NCBI GenBank assembly: GCA_913062735.1
Contig: CAJXWI010000206.1
Location: 1 to 5,525, forward strand
Source: an uncultured Arcobacter sp.
GTDB lineage: Bacteria; Campylobacterota; Campylobacteria; Campylobacterales; Arcobacteraceae
Direction of reading: 5' to 3'
DNA length: 5,525 nucleotides
The notes beneath the pieces are model-generated. The model did no database searches. It worked only from the letters and a program-made list of their open reading frames with translations, and was not told where the DNA came from. The translations under genes were made by a program, and so were the position numbers. The number at the start of each line of letters is the position of its first letter. Positions within the stretch are counted from its first letter, which is position 1. Shown piece after piece: positions 1 through 5,525 of this stretch.

Positions 1-321
1 TATTTCATCTAAGGATAAATCACAGTTGATTTTTGTTTTGCATGTTAAGTTTAATAAGTAGGAGTTTCCGCTTTTTATTTCTTCTTGAATGGTATTAAAC
101 TTTTTTTCATAGGCTCTAAAAGATATAAGCTCTTTTTTTATTTGAATACTTTTAGAAATTTTTGAAGAAACTTTGCTGTTCATTTCAAAACTTATATCTC
201 TAGGTAAATCTTTTAATAAAAAAAAGTCATTCATAGAAGAATCATAGGAATTAATAAATAAAAAGGGCTCTTTTAATGAACCATAATGATTGAGTTTGTT
301 TTTAAGATTCTCTTTAATCAT
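1..321 (-). CDS. pabB: Aminodeoxychorismate synthase component I-like protein (pabB), N-terminal part, cut by window edge
   Basis: Reading leftward from an ATG at 321, 107 codons stay open to the window edge, so only the N-terminus is visible. Residues 79-93 (QEEIKSGNSYLLNLT) match the conserved block that opens the chorismate-binding domain of PabB/TrpE enzymes (consensus Y..F..vQ.yI..G..Y..NLT). PabB aminates chorismate to 4-amino-4-deoxychorismate, a cytoplasmic step of p-aminobenzoate and folate synthesis, with a PabA glutaminase partner. Only about 75 residues precede the block, against nearly 200 in E. coli PabB, so this is a short form with a reduced N-terminal region. The start ATG directly abuts the pyrB stop codon (TAAATG), implying co-transcription and probably translational coupling; only a weak Shine-Dalgarno-like AAAG precedes it. 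The catalytic C-terminal part is not visible, so another chorismate-using enzyme (TrpE, isochorismate synthase) or a PabB-PabC fusion is not excluded. Confidence 0.82.
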   Translation of the reverse strand, partial: MIKENLKNKLNHYGSLKEPFLFINSYDSSMNDFFLLKDLPRDISFEMNSKVSSKISKSIQIKKELISFRAYEKKFNTIQEEIKSGNSYLLNLTCKTKINCDLSLDEI

Positions 322-1197
322 TTACTTTATTAATTTTTTTAATATAGCCATTCTAACTGCTACTCCATTAGAAACTTGTTCCAAAATTTTGTTTCGTTTG
401 TCTTTTAACATTTCATCTGAAATATCTACATTTCTGTTTACTGGACCTGGATGTAATAATAAAATATCACGGTCCCCAAAAACTTCTTTTGTAATACAAT
501 AATCTTTAGCATATTCTTGAATTGAAGCAAAATAAATTTCATTGTGTCTTTCAAGCTGTGTTCGTAAACTCATAACAATATCAATATCATCAATGATTTG
601 GCTTAGATTGTCATATTGTTTAAAATCAGTTCCTTCTAGTTTAAAACAATCAGGTGCTACAAAACAAACATCAATTCCAAATCTTGGTAAAAGTTTTTTA
701 TTAGAACCCGCAACTCGTGATGTTCTTGCATCGCCAACAATAGCAATACGTTTTCCTTTTACATCATCATTGAAATGTTCCATTATTGTAAATAGATCTA
801 ATAAAGCTTGTGTGGGGTGAGCATTTGTTCCATCCCCTGCGTTAATTAAAGGACAATCAACATGTTGTGCAAGTGTAGCAGGAAGACCACACTCTGAATG
901 TCTAATAATAATTGCATCAGGCTTCATTGCATTAATATTAGCAACCGTATCAAAAATGGTTTCACCCTTAGAACCAGATGACGTTCCAATATCCAAAGAA
1001 ACAATATCAGCACCTAAACGTTTTGCAGCTATTTCAAAAGCTGATCTCGTTCGTGTTGAGTTTTCAAAAAATAAAGTAACTATTAATTTCCCACTTAGAG
1101 CCATATTTGTCGTTAAATCTTTAAATATTTTGGCCTCTTCAAATAAGTCTAAGATTTCTTCATTAGTAAAATCGGAGCTAGTAATTAAATGCTGCAT
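322..1197 (-). CDS. pyrB: Aspartate carbamoyltransferase catalytic subunit (PyrB)
   Basis: PyrB joins carbamoyl phosphate and L-aspartate to N-carbamoyl-L-aspartate, the committed cytoplasmic step of pyrimidine synthesis. Numbered from the chosen start (291 residues, near the usual 300), the family motifs appear in order: carbamoyl-phosphate loop STRTR (47-51), the 80s-loop segment SSGSKGET (73-80) with its catalytic lysine, IIRH (97-100), HPTQ (127-130), the aspartate-domain segment GDARTSR (155-161), RTQLER (212-217) and HPGPVNR (249-255). It ends with the typical GVAVRMAIL. Two in-frame ATGs lie six bases apart (1203 and 1197). The Shine-Dalgarno-like AAGG touches the first and sits six bases before the second, so 1197 is preferred; starting at 1203 would add Met-Ile. 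No regulatory pyrI follows: the next gene is pabB-like and abuts the stop codon. Unbound ATCase trimers are the likely form, though a distant pyrI cannot be excluded. Confidence 0.97.
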   Translation of the reverse strand: MQHLITSSDFTNEEILDLFEEAKIFKDLTTNMALSGKLIVTLFFENSTRTRSAFEIAAKRLGADIVSLDIGTSSGSKGETIFDTVANINAMKPDAIIIRHSECGLPATLAQHVDCPLINAGDGTNAHPTQALLDLFTIMEHFNDDVKGKRIAIVGDARTSRVAGSNKKLLPRFGIDVCFVAPDCFKLEGTDFKQYDNLSQIIDDIDIVMSLRTQLERHNEIYFASIQEYAKDYCITKEVFGDRDILLLHPGPVNRNVDISDEMLKDKRNKILEQVSNGVAVRMAILKKLIK

Positions 1198-1220
1198 TAT
1201 CATCCTTATATTTAAAGTAT

Positions 1221-1230
1221 CTTAGCTAAG
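1221..1230. repeat. Perfect 10-bp palindrome in the pyrB leader
   Basis: CTTAGCTAAG equals its own reverse complement. It lies about 14 bases upstream of the pyrB Shine-Dalgarno element, inside the probable untranslated leader. It could be a dimeric regulator site, but in such AT-rich DNA a chance palindrome is also plausible. No known operator consensus is recognised. Confidence 0.4.
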
Positions 1231-1289
1231 TTCCAATAAAGAGGAGCTGACATTTTCACTCTTCTAAATACATTATTTTCTTATCTTAA

Positions 1290-1301
1290 ATTATCTTTAT
1301 A
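1290..1301 (-). promoter_or_regulatory. Tentative pyrB -10 region
   Basis: On the minus strand this stretch reads TATAAAGATAAT, two overlapping-style -10-like hexamers, about 95 bases upstream of the pyrB start. No convincing -35 box lies upstream, although Campylobacterota sigma70 promoters often lack one. Many similar AT-rich hexamers occur in this gap, so the placement is weak. Confidence 0.2.
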
Positions 1302-1380
1302 TAATCATGTTACATTGTTATTTTATATTTAAATTAATAATTTTTATTTTGTTTTAATAATCATATTTTGTCATAATCAT
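1301..1380. repeat. Three direct copies of ATAATCAT
   Basis: The 8-mer ATAATCAT occurs at 1301-1308, 1357-1364 and 1373-1380; the first and third are also followed by GT. The last copy forms ATAAT-CATGTC-ATTAT, an inverted pair of 5-bp arms ending at 1388. The copies lie in the shared control region of pyrB and the TRAP operon and could bind a regulator. Starts are 56 and 16 bases apart; the base composition makes chance repetition possible. Confidence 0.35.
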
Positions 1381-1507
1381 GTCATTATTTATATATATAC
1401 TTTATCAATGTTAATGGTGATAGTTTATAAGGTGAAGACATCTTTATCTTGAACATTTTTTAAATTAGCGCAAAAGATATAAAATCATAAGTGAAGAAAG
1501 TAAGTTT

Positions 1508-1535
1508 TTGAAAAAAAAGGCTCACATCTTATAAT
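1508..1535 (+). promoter_or_regulatory. Probable sigma70 promoter of the TRAP operon
   Basis: A perfect -10 hexamer TATAAT (1530-1535) is preceded after 16 bases by TTGAAA (1508-1513), a 4/6 match to TTGACA. Transcription would begin near 1542, giving a leader of about 58 bases before the binding-protein start. It is the best-spaced promoter-like pair in the intergenic gap on this strand. No sigma54 pattern (GG-N10-GC with TTGC) was seen here. Confidence 0.5.
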
Positions 1536-1587
1536 TTTATAGATTATTTGTTTATTTATTAAATACATATAAATTAGCATTAAAATT

Positions 1588-1594
1588 AAAGGAG
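1588..1594 (+). promoter_or_regulatory. Strong Shine-Dalgarno for the TAXI binding protein
   Basis: AAAGGAG lies five bases before the ATG at 1600. This near-perfect match to the 16S rRNA tail fixes the start codon and fits high expression, as expected for a periplasmic binding protein. Confidence 0.85.
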
Positions 1595-1599
1595 ATAAA

Positions 1600-2553
1600 A
1601 TGAATAAAAAATTAGCAAGTATTGTAGTAGCAGGTGCAATATCAATTCCAGCTTTCGCGGCAGAATTTGTAACAATTGGTACTGGTGGAGTTACTGGTGT
1701 TTATTACCCAACAGGTGGATCAATTTGTAGATTAGTAAACAAAGGTAAAAAAGAACATGGGGTTAGATGTTCTGTAGAATCAACTGGTGGATCAATTTAT
1801 AATATTAATACAATTAGAGCTGGTGAATTAGATATGGGTGTTGCTCAATCTGATTGGCAATATCATGCATACAATGGTACAAGTAAATTTGCTAAAAAAG
1901 GTGCTTTTAAAGAATTAAGAGCAATTTTTTCTGTTCATGCTGAACCTTTTACAGTTGTAGCTCGTGCTGATTCTGGAATTAAAAACCTTAATGATTTAAA
2001 AGGTAAAAGAGTTAATATTGGAAATCCTGGTTCTGGTCAACGTGGAACAATGGAAGTACTAATGAAAGCTAAAGGATGGGATAAATCAACATTTAAATTA
2101 GCATCTGAACTTAAAGCATCTGAGCAATCAAAAGCACTTTGTGATAATAAAATTGATGCAATGGTATATACAGTTGGACATCCATCTGGATCTATTAAAG
2201 AAGCAACAACTACTTGTAAGAGTGTATTAGTAAATATTACTGGTGATGCTGTTACTAAATTAGTTAATGACAATGATTATTACAGAACTGCAAGTATTCC
2301 TGGTGGAATGTACATGGGTAACGATAACGAAACTAAAACTTTTGGTGTAGGTGCAACATTCATTACATCTTCAAAAGTATCTGAATCAGTTATTTACAAT
2401 GTTGTTAAAGCTGTATTTGAAAACTTTGATGCATTTAGAAAACTTCACCCAGCATTTGCAAATCTTAAAAAATCAGAAATGATTAAAGATGGTTTATCAG
2501 CTCCTTTACACAGAGGTGCAGTTAAATATTATAAAGAAGCGGGTTTAATGTAA
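1600..2553 (+). CDS. TAXI-family TRAP transporter periplasmic solute-binding protein
   Basis: This 317-residue protein is the extracytoplasmic receptor of a TRAP transporter: it binds a solute in the periplasm and delivers it to the permease encoded next. Residues 1-20 form a Sec signal peptide (MNKK, hydrophobic core, AFA|AE cleavage). The mature protein has the TAXI family's hallmarks: TIGTGG with VYYPTGG (25-40), ESTGGS (60-65), the [11 protein letters not shown] segment (75-85), [16 protein letters not shown] (135-150), IPGGMY, and near the C-terminus LHPAFANL and [20 protein letters not shown]. Exactly four cysteines remain, C43/C57 and C181/C206; their pairing suggests two disulfides, an inference. 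Characterised TAXI receptors bind glutamate, glutamine or 2-oxoglutarate-like acids, but the ligand here cannot be read from sequence. A strong Shine-Dalgarno and the hairpin behind the gene suggest higher expression than the permease. Confidence 0.96.
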   Translation: MNKKLASIVVAGAISIPAFAAEFVTIGTGGVTGVYYPTGGSICRLVNKGKKEHGVRCSVESTGGSIYNINTIRAGELDMGVAQSDWQYHAYNGTSKFAKKGAFKELRAIFSVHAEPFTVVARADSGIKNLNDLKGKRVNIGNPGSGQRGTMEVLMKAKGWDKSTFKLASELKASEQSKALCDNKIDAMVYTVGHPSGSIKEATTTCKSVLVNITGDAVTKLVNDNDYYRTASIPGGMYMGNDNETKTFGVGATFITSSKVSESVIYNVVKAVFENFDAFRKLHPAFANLKKSEMIKDGLSAPLHRGAVKYYKEAGLM

Positions 2554-2575
2554 GCTAAGCTTACGTTTATCGTAA
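2551..2575 (+). repeat. Two small inverted repeats at the end of the binding-protein gene
   Basis: TAAGC-TAA-GCTTA (2551-2563) begins at the stop codon, and TTACG-TTTAT-CGTAA (2561-2575) shares its first three bases with the end of the former, so the two are mutually exclusive stems of 5 bp. They lie just before the longer hairpin at 2579 and may help stabilise the mRNA 3' end of the binding-protein message. Confidence 0.45.
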
Positions 2576-2578
2576 AAA

Positions 2579-2601
2579 GTAAGGGAAATCTTTTCCCTTA
2601 C
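2579..2601 (+). terminator. Intra-operon hairpin: probable partial terminator or mRNA stabiliser
   Basis: GTAAGGGAAA (2579-2588) and TTTCCCTTAC (2592-2601) are perfectly complementary: a 10-bp stem with a TCT loop. The following AAAATTAATTTTT is T-rich but broken by A's, so complete intrinsic termination is doubtful. Hairpins between a binding-protein gene and its permease gene are common in ABC and TRAP operons, where partial termination or protection from 3' exonucleases makes the binding protein more abundant. That role here is inferred. Confidence 0.65.
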
Positions 2602-2611
2602 AAAATTAATT

Positions 2612-2664
2612 TTTAAAATTCATTTCGCCTATGTATTATATCTTTGAGATTTAAAAATTCATTT
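2612..2664 (+). repeat. Near-perfect direct repeat upstream of the permease gene
   Basis: TTTAAAATTCATTT (2612-2625) recurs as TTTAAAAATTCATTT (2650-2664), differing by one extra A. The second copy ends five bases before the permease Shine-Dalgarno. Purpose unknown: a protein-binding pair, a slippage duplication or chance in AT-rich DNA are all possible. Confidence 0.4.
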
Positions 2665-2668
2665 TCAT

Positions 2669-2674
2669 AAGGAG
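2669..2674 (+). promoter_or_regulatory. Shine-Dalgarno of the TRAP permease
   Basis: AAGGAG lies five bases before the ATG at 2680 and decides this start, giving an N-terminus that begins with a polar, probably cytoplasmic, stretch of about 30 residues. Confidence 0.8.
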
Positions 2675-2679
2675 CATTT

Positions 2680-5259
2680 ATGAACGAAGAAAAAAAGCCT
2701 GAAATGTCTGGAGCAGAAATAGCTGCAGAATCTGAATCAGGAGGAAGAACACCTTCAAACCCCAACTTAGCTAATTTTATTATCTATTTGGCACTGTCTT
2801 GGTCTGTTTTCCAATTATATGTATCATCCCCTTTAGTATTAGAATTTACGCCTTGGATGAACGCCGATGTTGTTAAAAGAATTCACTTAATGTTTGCAGG
2901 TTTTCTTGCATATTTAAGTTACTTACCTTTAAAAACTTCTCCAAAACACTATGTACCTATTACTGATTGGATTATGGGAATCTTGTTATTAGTCTGTGTT
3001 GCTTACTTGATTTATAATCAAGTATGGGATTCAGAAAACTTTGAAATGAGACTTGGAGTTCCTAACCAACTGGATTTAATTACTTCTGTTATTGGTTTAG
3101 GACTATTACTTGAAGCAGCAAGAAGATCTCTTGGACCTCCACTTATGATTGTTGCAATCTGTGCTTTAACCTACGCTTATTTTGGTTTAGGCGATTATGG
3201 TGGAGCTTCAATTAATAAAATTGTATCTCATATGTGGATTACAACAGAAGGTGCCTTTGGTATTGCTATTGGTGTATCTGCTACTATGGTTTTCTTATTT
3301 GTACTTTTTGGTGCACTTTTAGAGCAAGCAGGCGCTGGTAATTATTTTATTCGAGTTGCTTTCTCATTAATGGGTCACTTTAAAGGAGGTCCAGCTAAAG
3401 CTGCCGTTGTATCATCTGCAATGACAGGAATGATTTCTGGTTCTTCAATTGCAAATGTTGTTACAACAGGAACATTTACTATTCCATTAATGAAAAAAGT
3501 TGGTTTCTCATCTGAGAAAGCAGGTGCTATTGAAGTTGCAGCCTCTACAAATGGTCAATTAACACCTCCTATTATGGGAGCTGCTGCTTTTTTAATGGTT
3601 GAATATGTAGGAATTCCTTTTGTTGAAATTATTAAACATGCTTTTTTACCTGCAATTATTTCATATATTGCACTGATTTATATTGTTCATTTAGAAGCAA
3701 TGAAATTAGATATGAAGGGCTTACCTCGTGTTCACAAAATGGACAAAAAAGGTAAAATGATTGGTGTTTTATCTGTAATTATTGTTGTTAGTTTTTTAAT
3801 GTATGTTTTACCTCCTATTATTGCATTCATAAAAAGTACCATGGGTGATGATACCTTCTCTGGTATATTAGCAATGATTGTTATTTCATATGTTGCTTTG
3901 GTTTATTATTCATCTAAAGTTCCTGATTTAACAGACGATGATATTGTAGTCTTACCAGAAGTAGGCGTTACTGTTAAATCTGGTTTACATTATTTATTAC
4001 CTATTGTTGTGCTTGTTTGGTTACTTACAGTTGAGAGACTAAGCCCAGATTTATCAGCATTTTGGGCTTCTATATTTATGATTTTTATTGTTCTTACTCA
4101 AAAACCACTAATGGATTTCTTTAGAAAAGAAGAAAGTATTTTTGGAAGAATGGGTGAAAGTATTTACGATCTTAAAGAAGGTCTTGTAAATGGTGCTAAA
4201 AATATGATTGGTATTGGAGTTGCTACTGCAGTTGCTGGTCTTATTGTTGGAACTGTAACACTAACAGGTGTTGGACAAGTTGTAATTGGATTAGTTGAAA
4301 CTGTTTCTGGTGGAAATATTTTCTTGATTCTTTTATTAACAGCAATCATTTCATTAATTCTTGGGATGGGACTACCAACAACTGCTAACTATATTGTTGT
4401 TTCAAGTTTGATGGCTCCCGTAATTGTAAGTTTAGGAGCAGCAAATGATATTGCGATTCCTTTAATTGCAGCACATATGTTTGTATTTTACTTTGGAATT
4501 TTAGCCGATGATACTCCTCCTGTTGGGCTTGCCGCCTTTGCAGCTGCTGCCATATCAGGTGGAGATCCAATTAAAACAGGTATTCAAGGTTTTACCTATG
4601 ATATTAGAACGGCATTATTGCCTTTTATGTTTATATTTAACCCACAATTATTAATGATAGGAATTGAAAATACTTTTGATTTCATAGTCGTAGTCATTAC
4701 AGCCATTGTAGGTATGATGCTCTTTGCAGCTGCTACACAAGGGTTCTGGTTGGTTAGAAATAAATGGTGGGAAACACTGTTATTATTAGCAATTACATTC
4801 TTAATGTTTAGACCTGGTTATATTTGGGACAAGGTACAAGCACCTTATGAAAACAGACCAGGTTCAGAGATTTTCCAAGTTGCTGGAAATATGCCTTCTG
4901 GGTCTACTCTAGAATTTACTGTTAAAGGTGAAACTATTGAAGGTGATATTAGAGCATTTACATTTGGACTTCCTTTAGCTGAAGGTAAAGATGGAAAAGA
5001 AAGATTAGATGGTACAGGTTTCATGTTAGACAATATGTTTGGACCAATGGAAGTAGCTATGGTTAATCCAGGTCACAATAAGCAAGTACAAGCAATGAAA
5101 ACTGCTGGAGTTGATAGTGGATGGATAATTGAGTCTGTAAGAGTTAAAACAGACAGATTACCTAAACAAATAGTTTTAGTTCCTGTTTTTGCATTTTTAT
5201 TCTTTATGGCATGGATGCAACTTAAACGTAAGAAAAGACAAACAGAACAAAAATCTTAA
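2680..5259 (+). CDS. Fused TRAP transporter permease (DctQ-DctM type) with C-terminal DUF3394-like module
   Basis: This 859-residue inner-membrane protein is the translocation unit for the TAXI receptor encoded upstream; TRAP systems import solutes on an ion gradient, usually sodium, without ATP. After a polar N-terminus (1-30), several helices between about 32 and 170 correspond to the small DctQ-like subunit. The large DctM-like subunit follows, with signatures SGSSIANVVTTG (253-264), STNGQLTPPIMG (289-300), GMGLPTTANY (562-571) and ADDTPPVGLAAF (609-620). The paired SGSS and GMGLPTT regions match the two inverted-repeat halves of this transporter superfamily. Past about 690 the chain has a helix (698-712), a soluble stretch of about 110 residues (717-829), a last helix (831-848) and a basic tail. 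This resembles DUF3394, often found on fused TAXI permeases; the basic tail suggests the soluble part is periplasmic. Full length, no frameshift seen. Confidence 0.96.
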   Translation: MNEEKKPEMSGAEIAAESESGGRTPSNPNLANFIIYLALSWSVFQLYVSSPLVLEFTPWMNADVVKRIHLMFAGFLAYLSYLPLKTSPKHYVPITDWIMGILLLVCVAYLIYNQVWDSENFEMRLGVPNQLDLITSVIGLGLLLEAARRSLGPPLMIVAICALTYAYFGLGDYGGASINKIVSHMWITTEGAFGIAIGVSATMVFLFVLFGALLEQAGAGNYFIRVAFSLMGHFKGGPAKAAVVSSAMTGMISGSSIANVVTTGTFTIPLMKKVGFSSEKAGAIEVAASTNGQLTPPIMGAAAFLMVEYVGIPFVEIIKHAFLPAIISYIALIYIVHLEAMKLDMKGLPRVHKMDKKGKMIGVLSVIIVVSFLMYVLPPIIAFIKSTMGDDTFSGILAMIVISYVALVYYSSKVPDLTDDDIVVLPEVGVTVKSGLHYLLPIVVLVWLLTVERLSPDLSAFWASIFMIFIVLTQKPLMDFFRKEESIFGRMGESIYDLKEGLVNGAKNMIGIGVATAVAGLIVGTVTLTGVGQVVIGLVETVSGGNIFLILLLTAIISLILGMGLPTTANYIVVSSLMAPVIVSLGAANDIAIPLIAAHMFVFYFGILADDTPPVGLAAFAAAAISGGDPIKTGIQGFTYDIRTALLPFMFIFNPQLLMIGIENTFDFIVVVITAIVGMMLFAAATQGFWLVRNKWWETLLLLAITFLMFRPGYIWDKVQAPYENRPGSEIFQVAGNMPSGSTLEFTVKGETIEGDIRAFTFGLPLAEGKDGKERLDGTGFMLDNMFGPMEVAMVNPGHNKQVQAMKTAGVDSGWIIESVRVKTDRLPKQIVLVPVFAFLFFMAWMQLKRKKRQTEQKS

Positions 5260-5263
5260 AAAG

Positions 5264-5268
5264 AAGGA
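5264..5268 (+). promoter_or_regulatory. Shine-Dalgarno of the small third operon gene
   Basis: AAGGA within AAGAAGGAC lies six bases before the ATG at 5275 and supports this short reading frame as a real gene. It sits in the 15-base gap after the permease stop, with no terminator between, so the two are probably co-transcribed. Confidence 0.75.
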
Positions 5269-5274
5269 CTTAAT

Positions 5275-5525
5275 ATGATTGAATGGATTATACTTGTTGG
5301 TATTGCAATTGCAATGTATGTAATTATTTATAAATACGAACAAAAAATGAACAAAATGCAAGATTTAATTGATGAGAATCGTAAGAATATTGATTCAAAC
5401 AGAGACAATATTCAAAACAATCAAGATAAAATCGTGAAAAATCATTCACGATTGGATGACCATTATAACCATATTGAAAAATTATGGGTTTCTTCTCCTA
5501 AAAAGAAACAAAAGAAAAAAGCAGA
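5275..5525 (+). CDS. Small one-helix membrane protein with heptad coiled coil, unrecognised, cut by window edge
   Basis: Eighty-three codons remain open to the window edge. I do not recognise a named family. Residues 3-19 form a hydrophobic helix (tryptophan, isoleucine and valine rich) without a signal-peptide cleavage site, so it is probably a membrane anchor. Residues 25-70 are a strikingly regular coiled coil: position a is M25, I32, I39, I46, I53, L60, I67 and position d is M28, N35, N42, N49, N56, H63, L70. A lysine-rich tail follows (76-82). Basic residues right after the helix suggest the coiled coil is cytoplasmic. It starts 15 bases after the permease stop with a good Shine-Dalgarno, so it belongs to the TRAP operon and may assemble with or organise the transporter. 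That role is inference from position only; it could equally be an unrelated passenger. Confidence 0.85.
   Translation, partial: MIEWIILVGIAIAMYVIIYKYEQKMNKMQDLIDENRKNIDSNRDNIQNNQDKIVKNHSRLDDHYNHIEKLWVSSPKKKQKKKA
5430..5453 (+). repeat. Perfect 9-bp inverted repeat inside the small gene
   Basis: AATCGTGAA (5430-5438) and TTCACGATT (5445-5453) are exact reverse complements around the 6-base loop AAATCA. The hairpin lies within the coiled-coil coding region, covering residues about 52-60. No T-run follows, so a terminator is unlikely; it may be incidental or an mRNA structure. Confidence 0.6.

Larger units (their letters stand above)
1204..1599. other. Divergent intergenic region between pyrB and the TRAP operon; no gene seen
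   Basis: About 400 bases of very AT-rich sequence separate the leftward pyrB start from the rightward operon. I find no reading frame with both a ribosome binding site and meaningful length, and no tRNA or obvious structured RNA. It must hold both promoters. Visible elements are a palindrome in the pyrB leader (1221-1230), three ATAATCAT copies (1301, 1357, 1373), a run of alternating AT around 1390-1400, and a promoter-like pair near 1508-1535. Its length is generous for two simple promoters, leaving room for regulator sites. Confidence 0.8.

Noticed and set aside
290..502. Plus-strand frame covering the pyrB-pabB junction
   Set aside because: A shadow of two real minus-strand genes; its hydrophobic look comes from the complement of lysine- and glutamate-rich codons.
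542..820. Plus-strand open frame opposite pyrB
   Set aside because: It lies wholly antisense to clearly conserved pyrB codons, has no Shine-Dalgarno and shows no recognisable domain.
956..1225. Plus-strand open frame opposite the pyrB N-terminus
   Set aside because: Antisense to the carbamoyl-phosphate loop region of pyrB, with low-complexity composition and no ribosome binding site.
1301..1380. CRISPR-like array
   Set aside because: The repeated unit is only 8 bases with irregular spacing and no cas gene nearby.
1409..1453. Possible leader peptide of about 14 codons before the TRAP operon
   Set aside because: No Shine-Dalgarno, lies upstream of the best promoter, and no codon bias or attenuator follows.
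1449..1483. Alternative promoter with TTGAAC and TATAAA
   Set aside because: The spacing is about 23 bases, too long for a sigma70 promoter; the pair at 1508-1535 is better.
1600..2553. ABC-type or DctP-type binding protein
   Set aside because: The TAXI signatures (TGG loops, AQSD segment, APLH...AGLM end) and the fused TRAP permease next door fit the TAXI class; no ATPase gene is present.
4164..4570. Minus-strand frames inside the permease gene
   Set aside because: Opposite the most conserved DctM motifs, lacking start signals; their composition is what complemented membrane-helix codons give.

Overview
The window is AT-rich bacterial DNA with G/C concentrated in coding sequence. Its gene content and style suggest a Campylobacterota bacterium, probably of the Arcobacter group: low-GC codon use, a pyrB gene directly abutting a short pabB-type gene, and a TAXI-type TRAP transporter. 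The assignment to group is an inference from style and gene order; no marker gene is present to fix it.

Left part (about 1-1200, minus strand): a biosynthetic pair. pyrB (aspartate carbamoyltransferase, the committed step of pyrimidine synthesis) is followed without any spacer by the start of a gene for a chorismate-binding enzyme resembling aminodeoxychorismate synthase component I (pabB, folate precursor synthesis). The window edge cuts the second gene.

Middle (about 1204-1599): a divergent intergenic region of about 400 bp, extremely AT-rich, with no convincing gene. It must carry the promoters of both flanking units. It holds a good sigma70-like promoter for the rightward operon, three copies of the 8-mer ATAATCAT, and a perfect 10-bp palindrome in the pyrB leader.

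Right part (1600 to the end, plus strand): a three-gene operon. The first gene encodes a secreted TAXI-family substrate-binding protein. The second encodes a large fused TRAP permease (small and large membrane subunits in one chain) with a C-terminal DUF3394-like periplasmic module. A perfect 10-bp hairpin lies between them and probably lowers expression of the permease relative to the binding protein. Fifteen bases after the permease begins a third, unrecognised gene, cut by the window edge. It encodes a one-helix membrane protein with a remarkably regular coiled coil, isoleucine at position a and asparagine at position d in four consecutive heptads.

The binding protein should capture a small solute in the periplasm, probably an organic acid or amino acid, and hand it to the fused permease, which imports it using an ion gradient. 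The substrate cannot be read from the sequence. The small coiled-coil protein is the most novel element and a candidate accessory component of the transporter.
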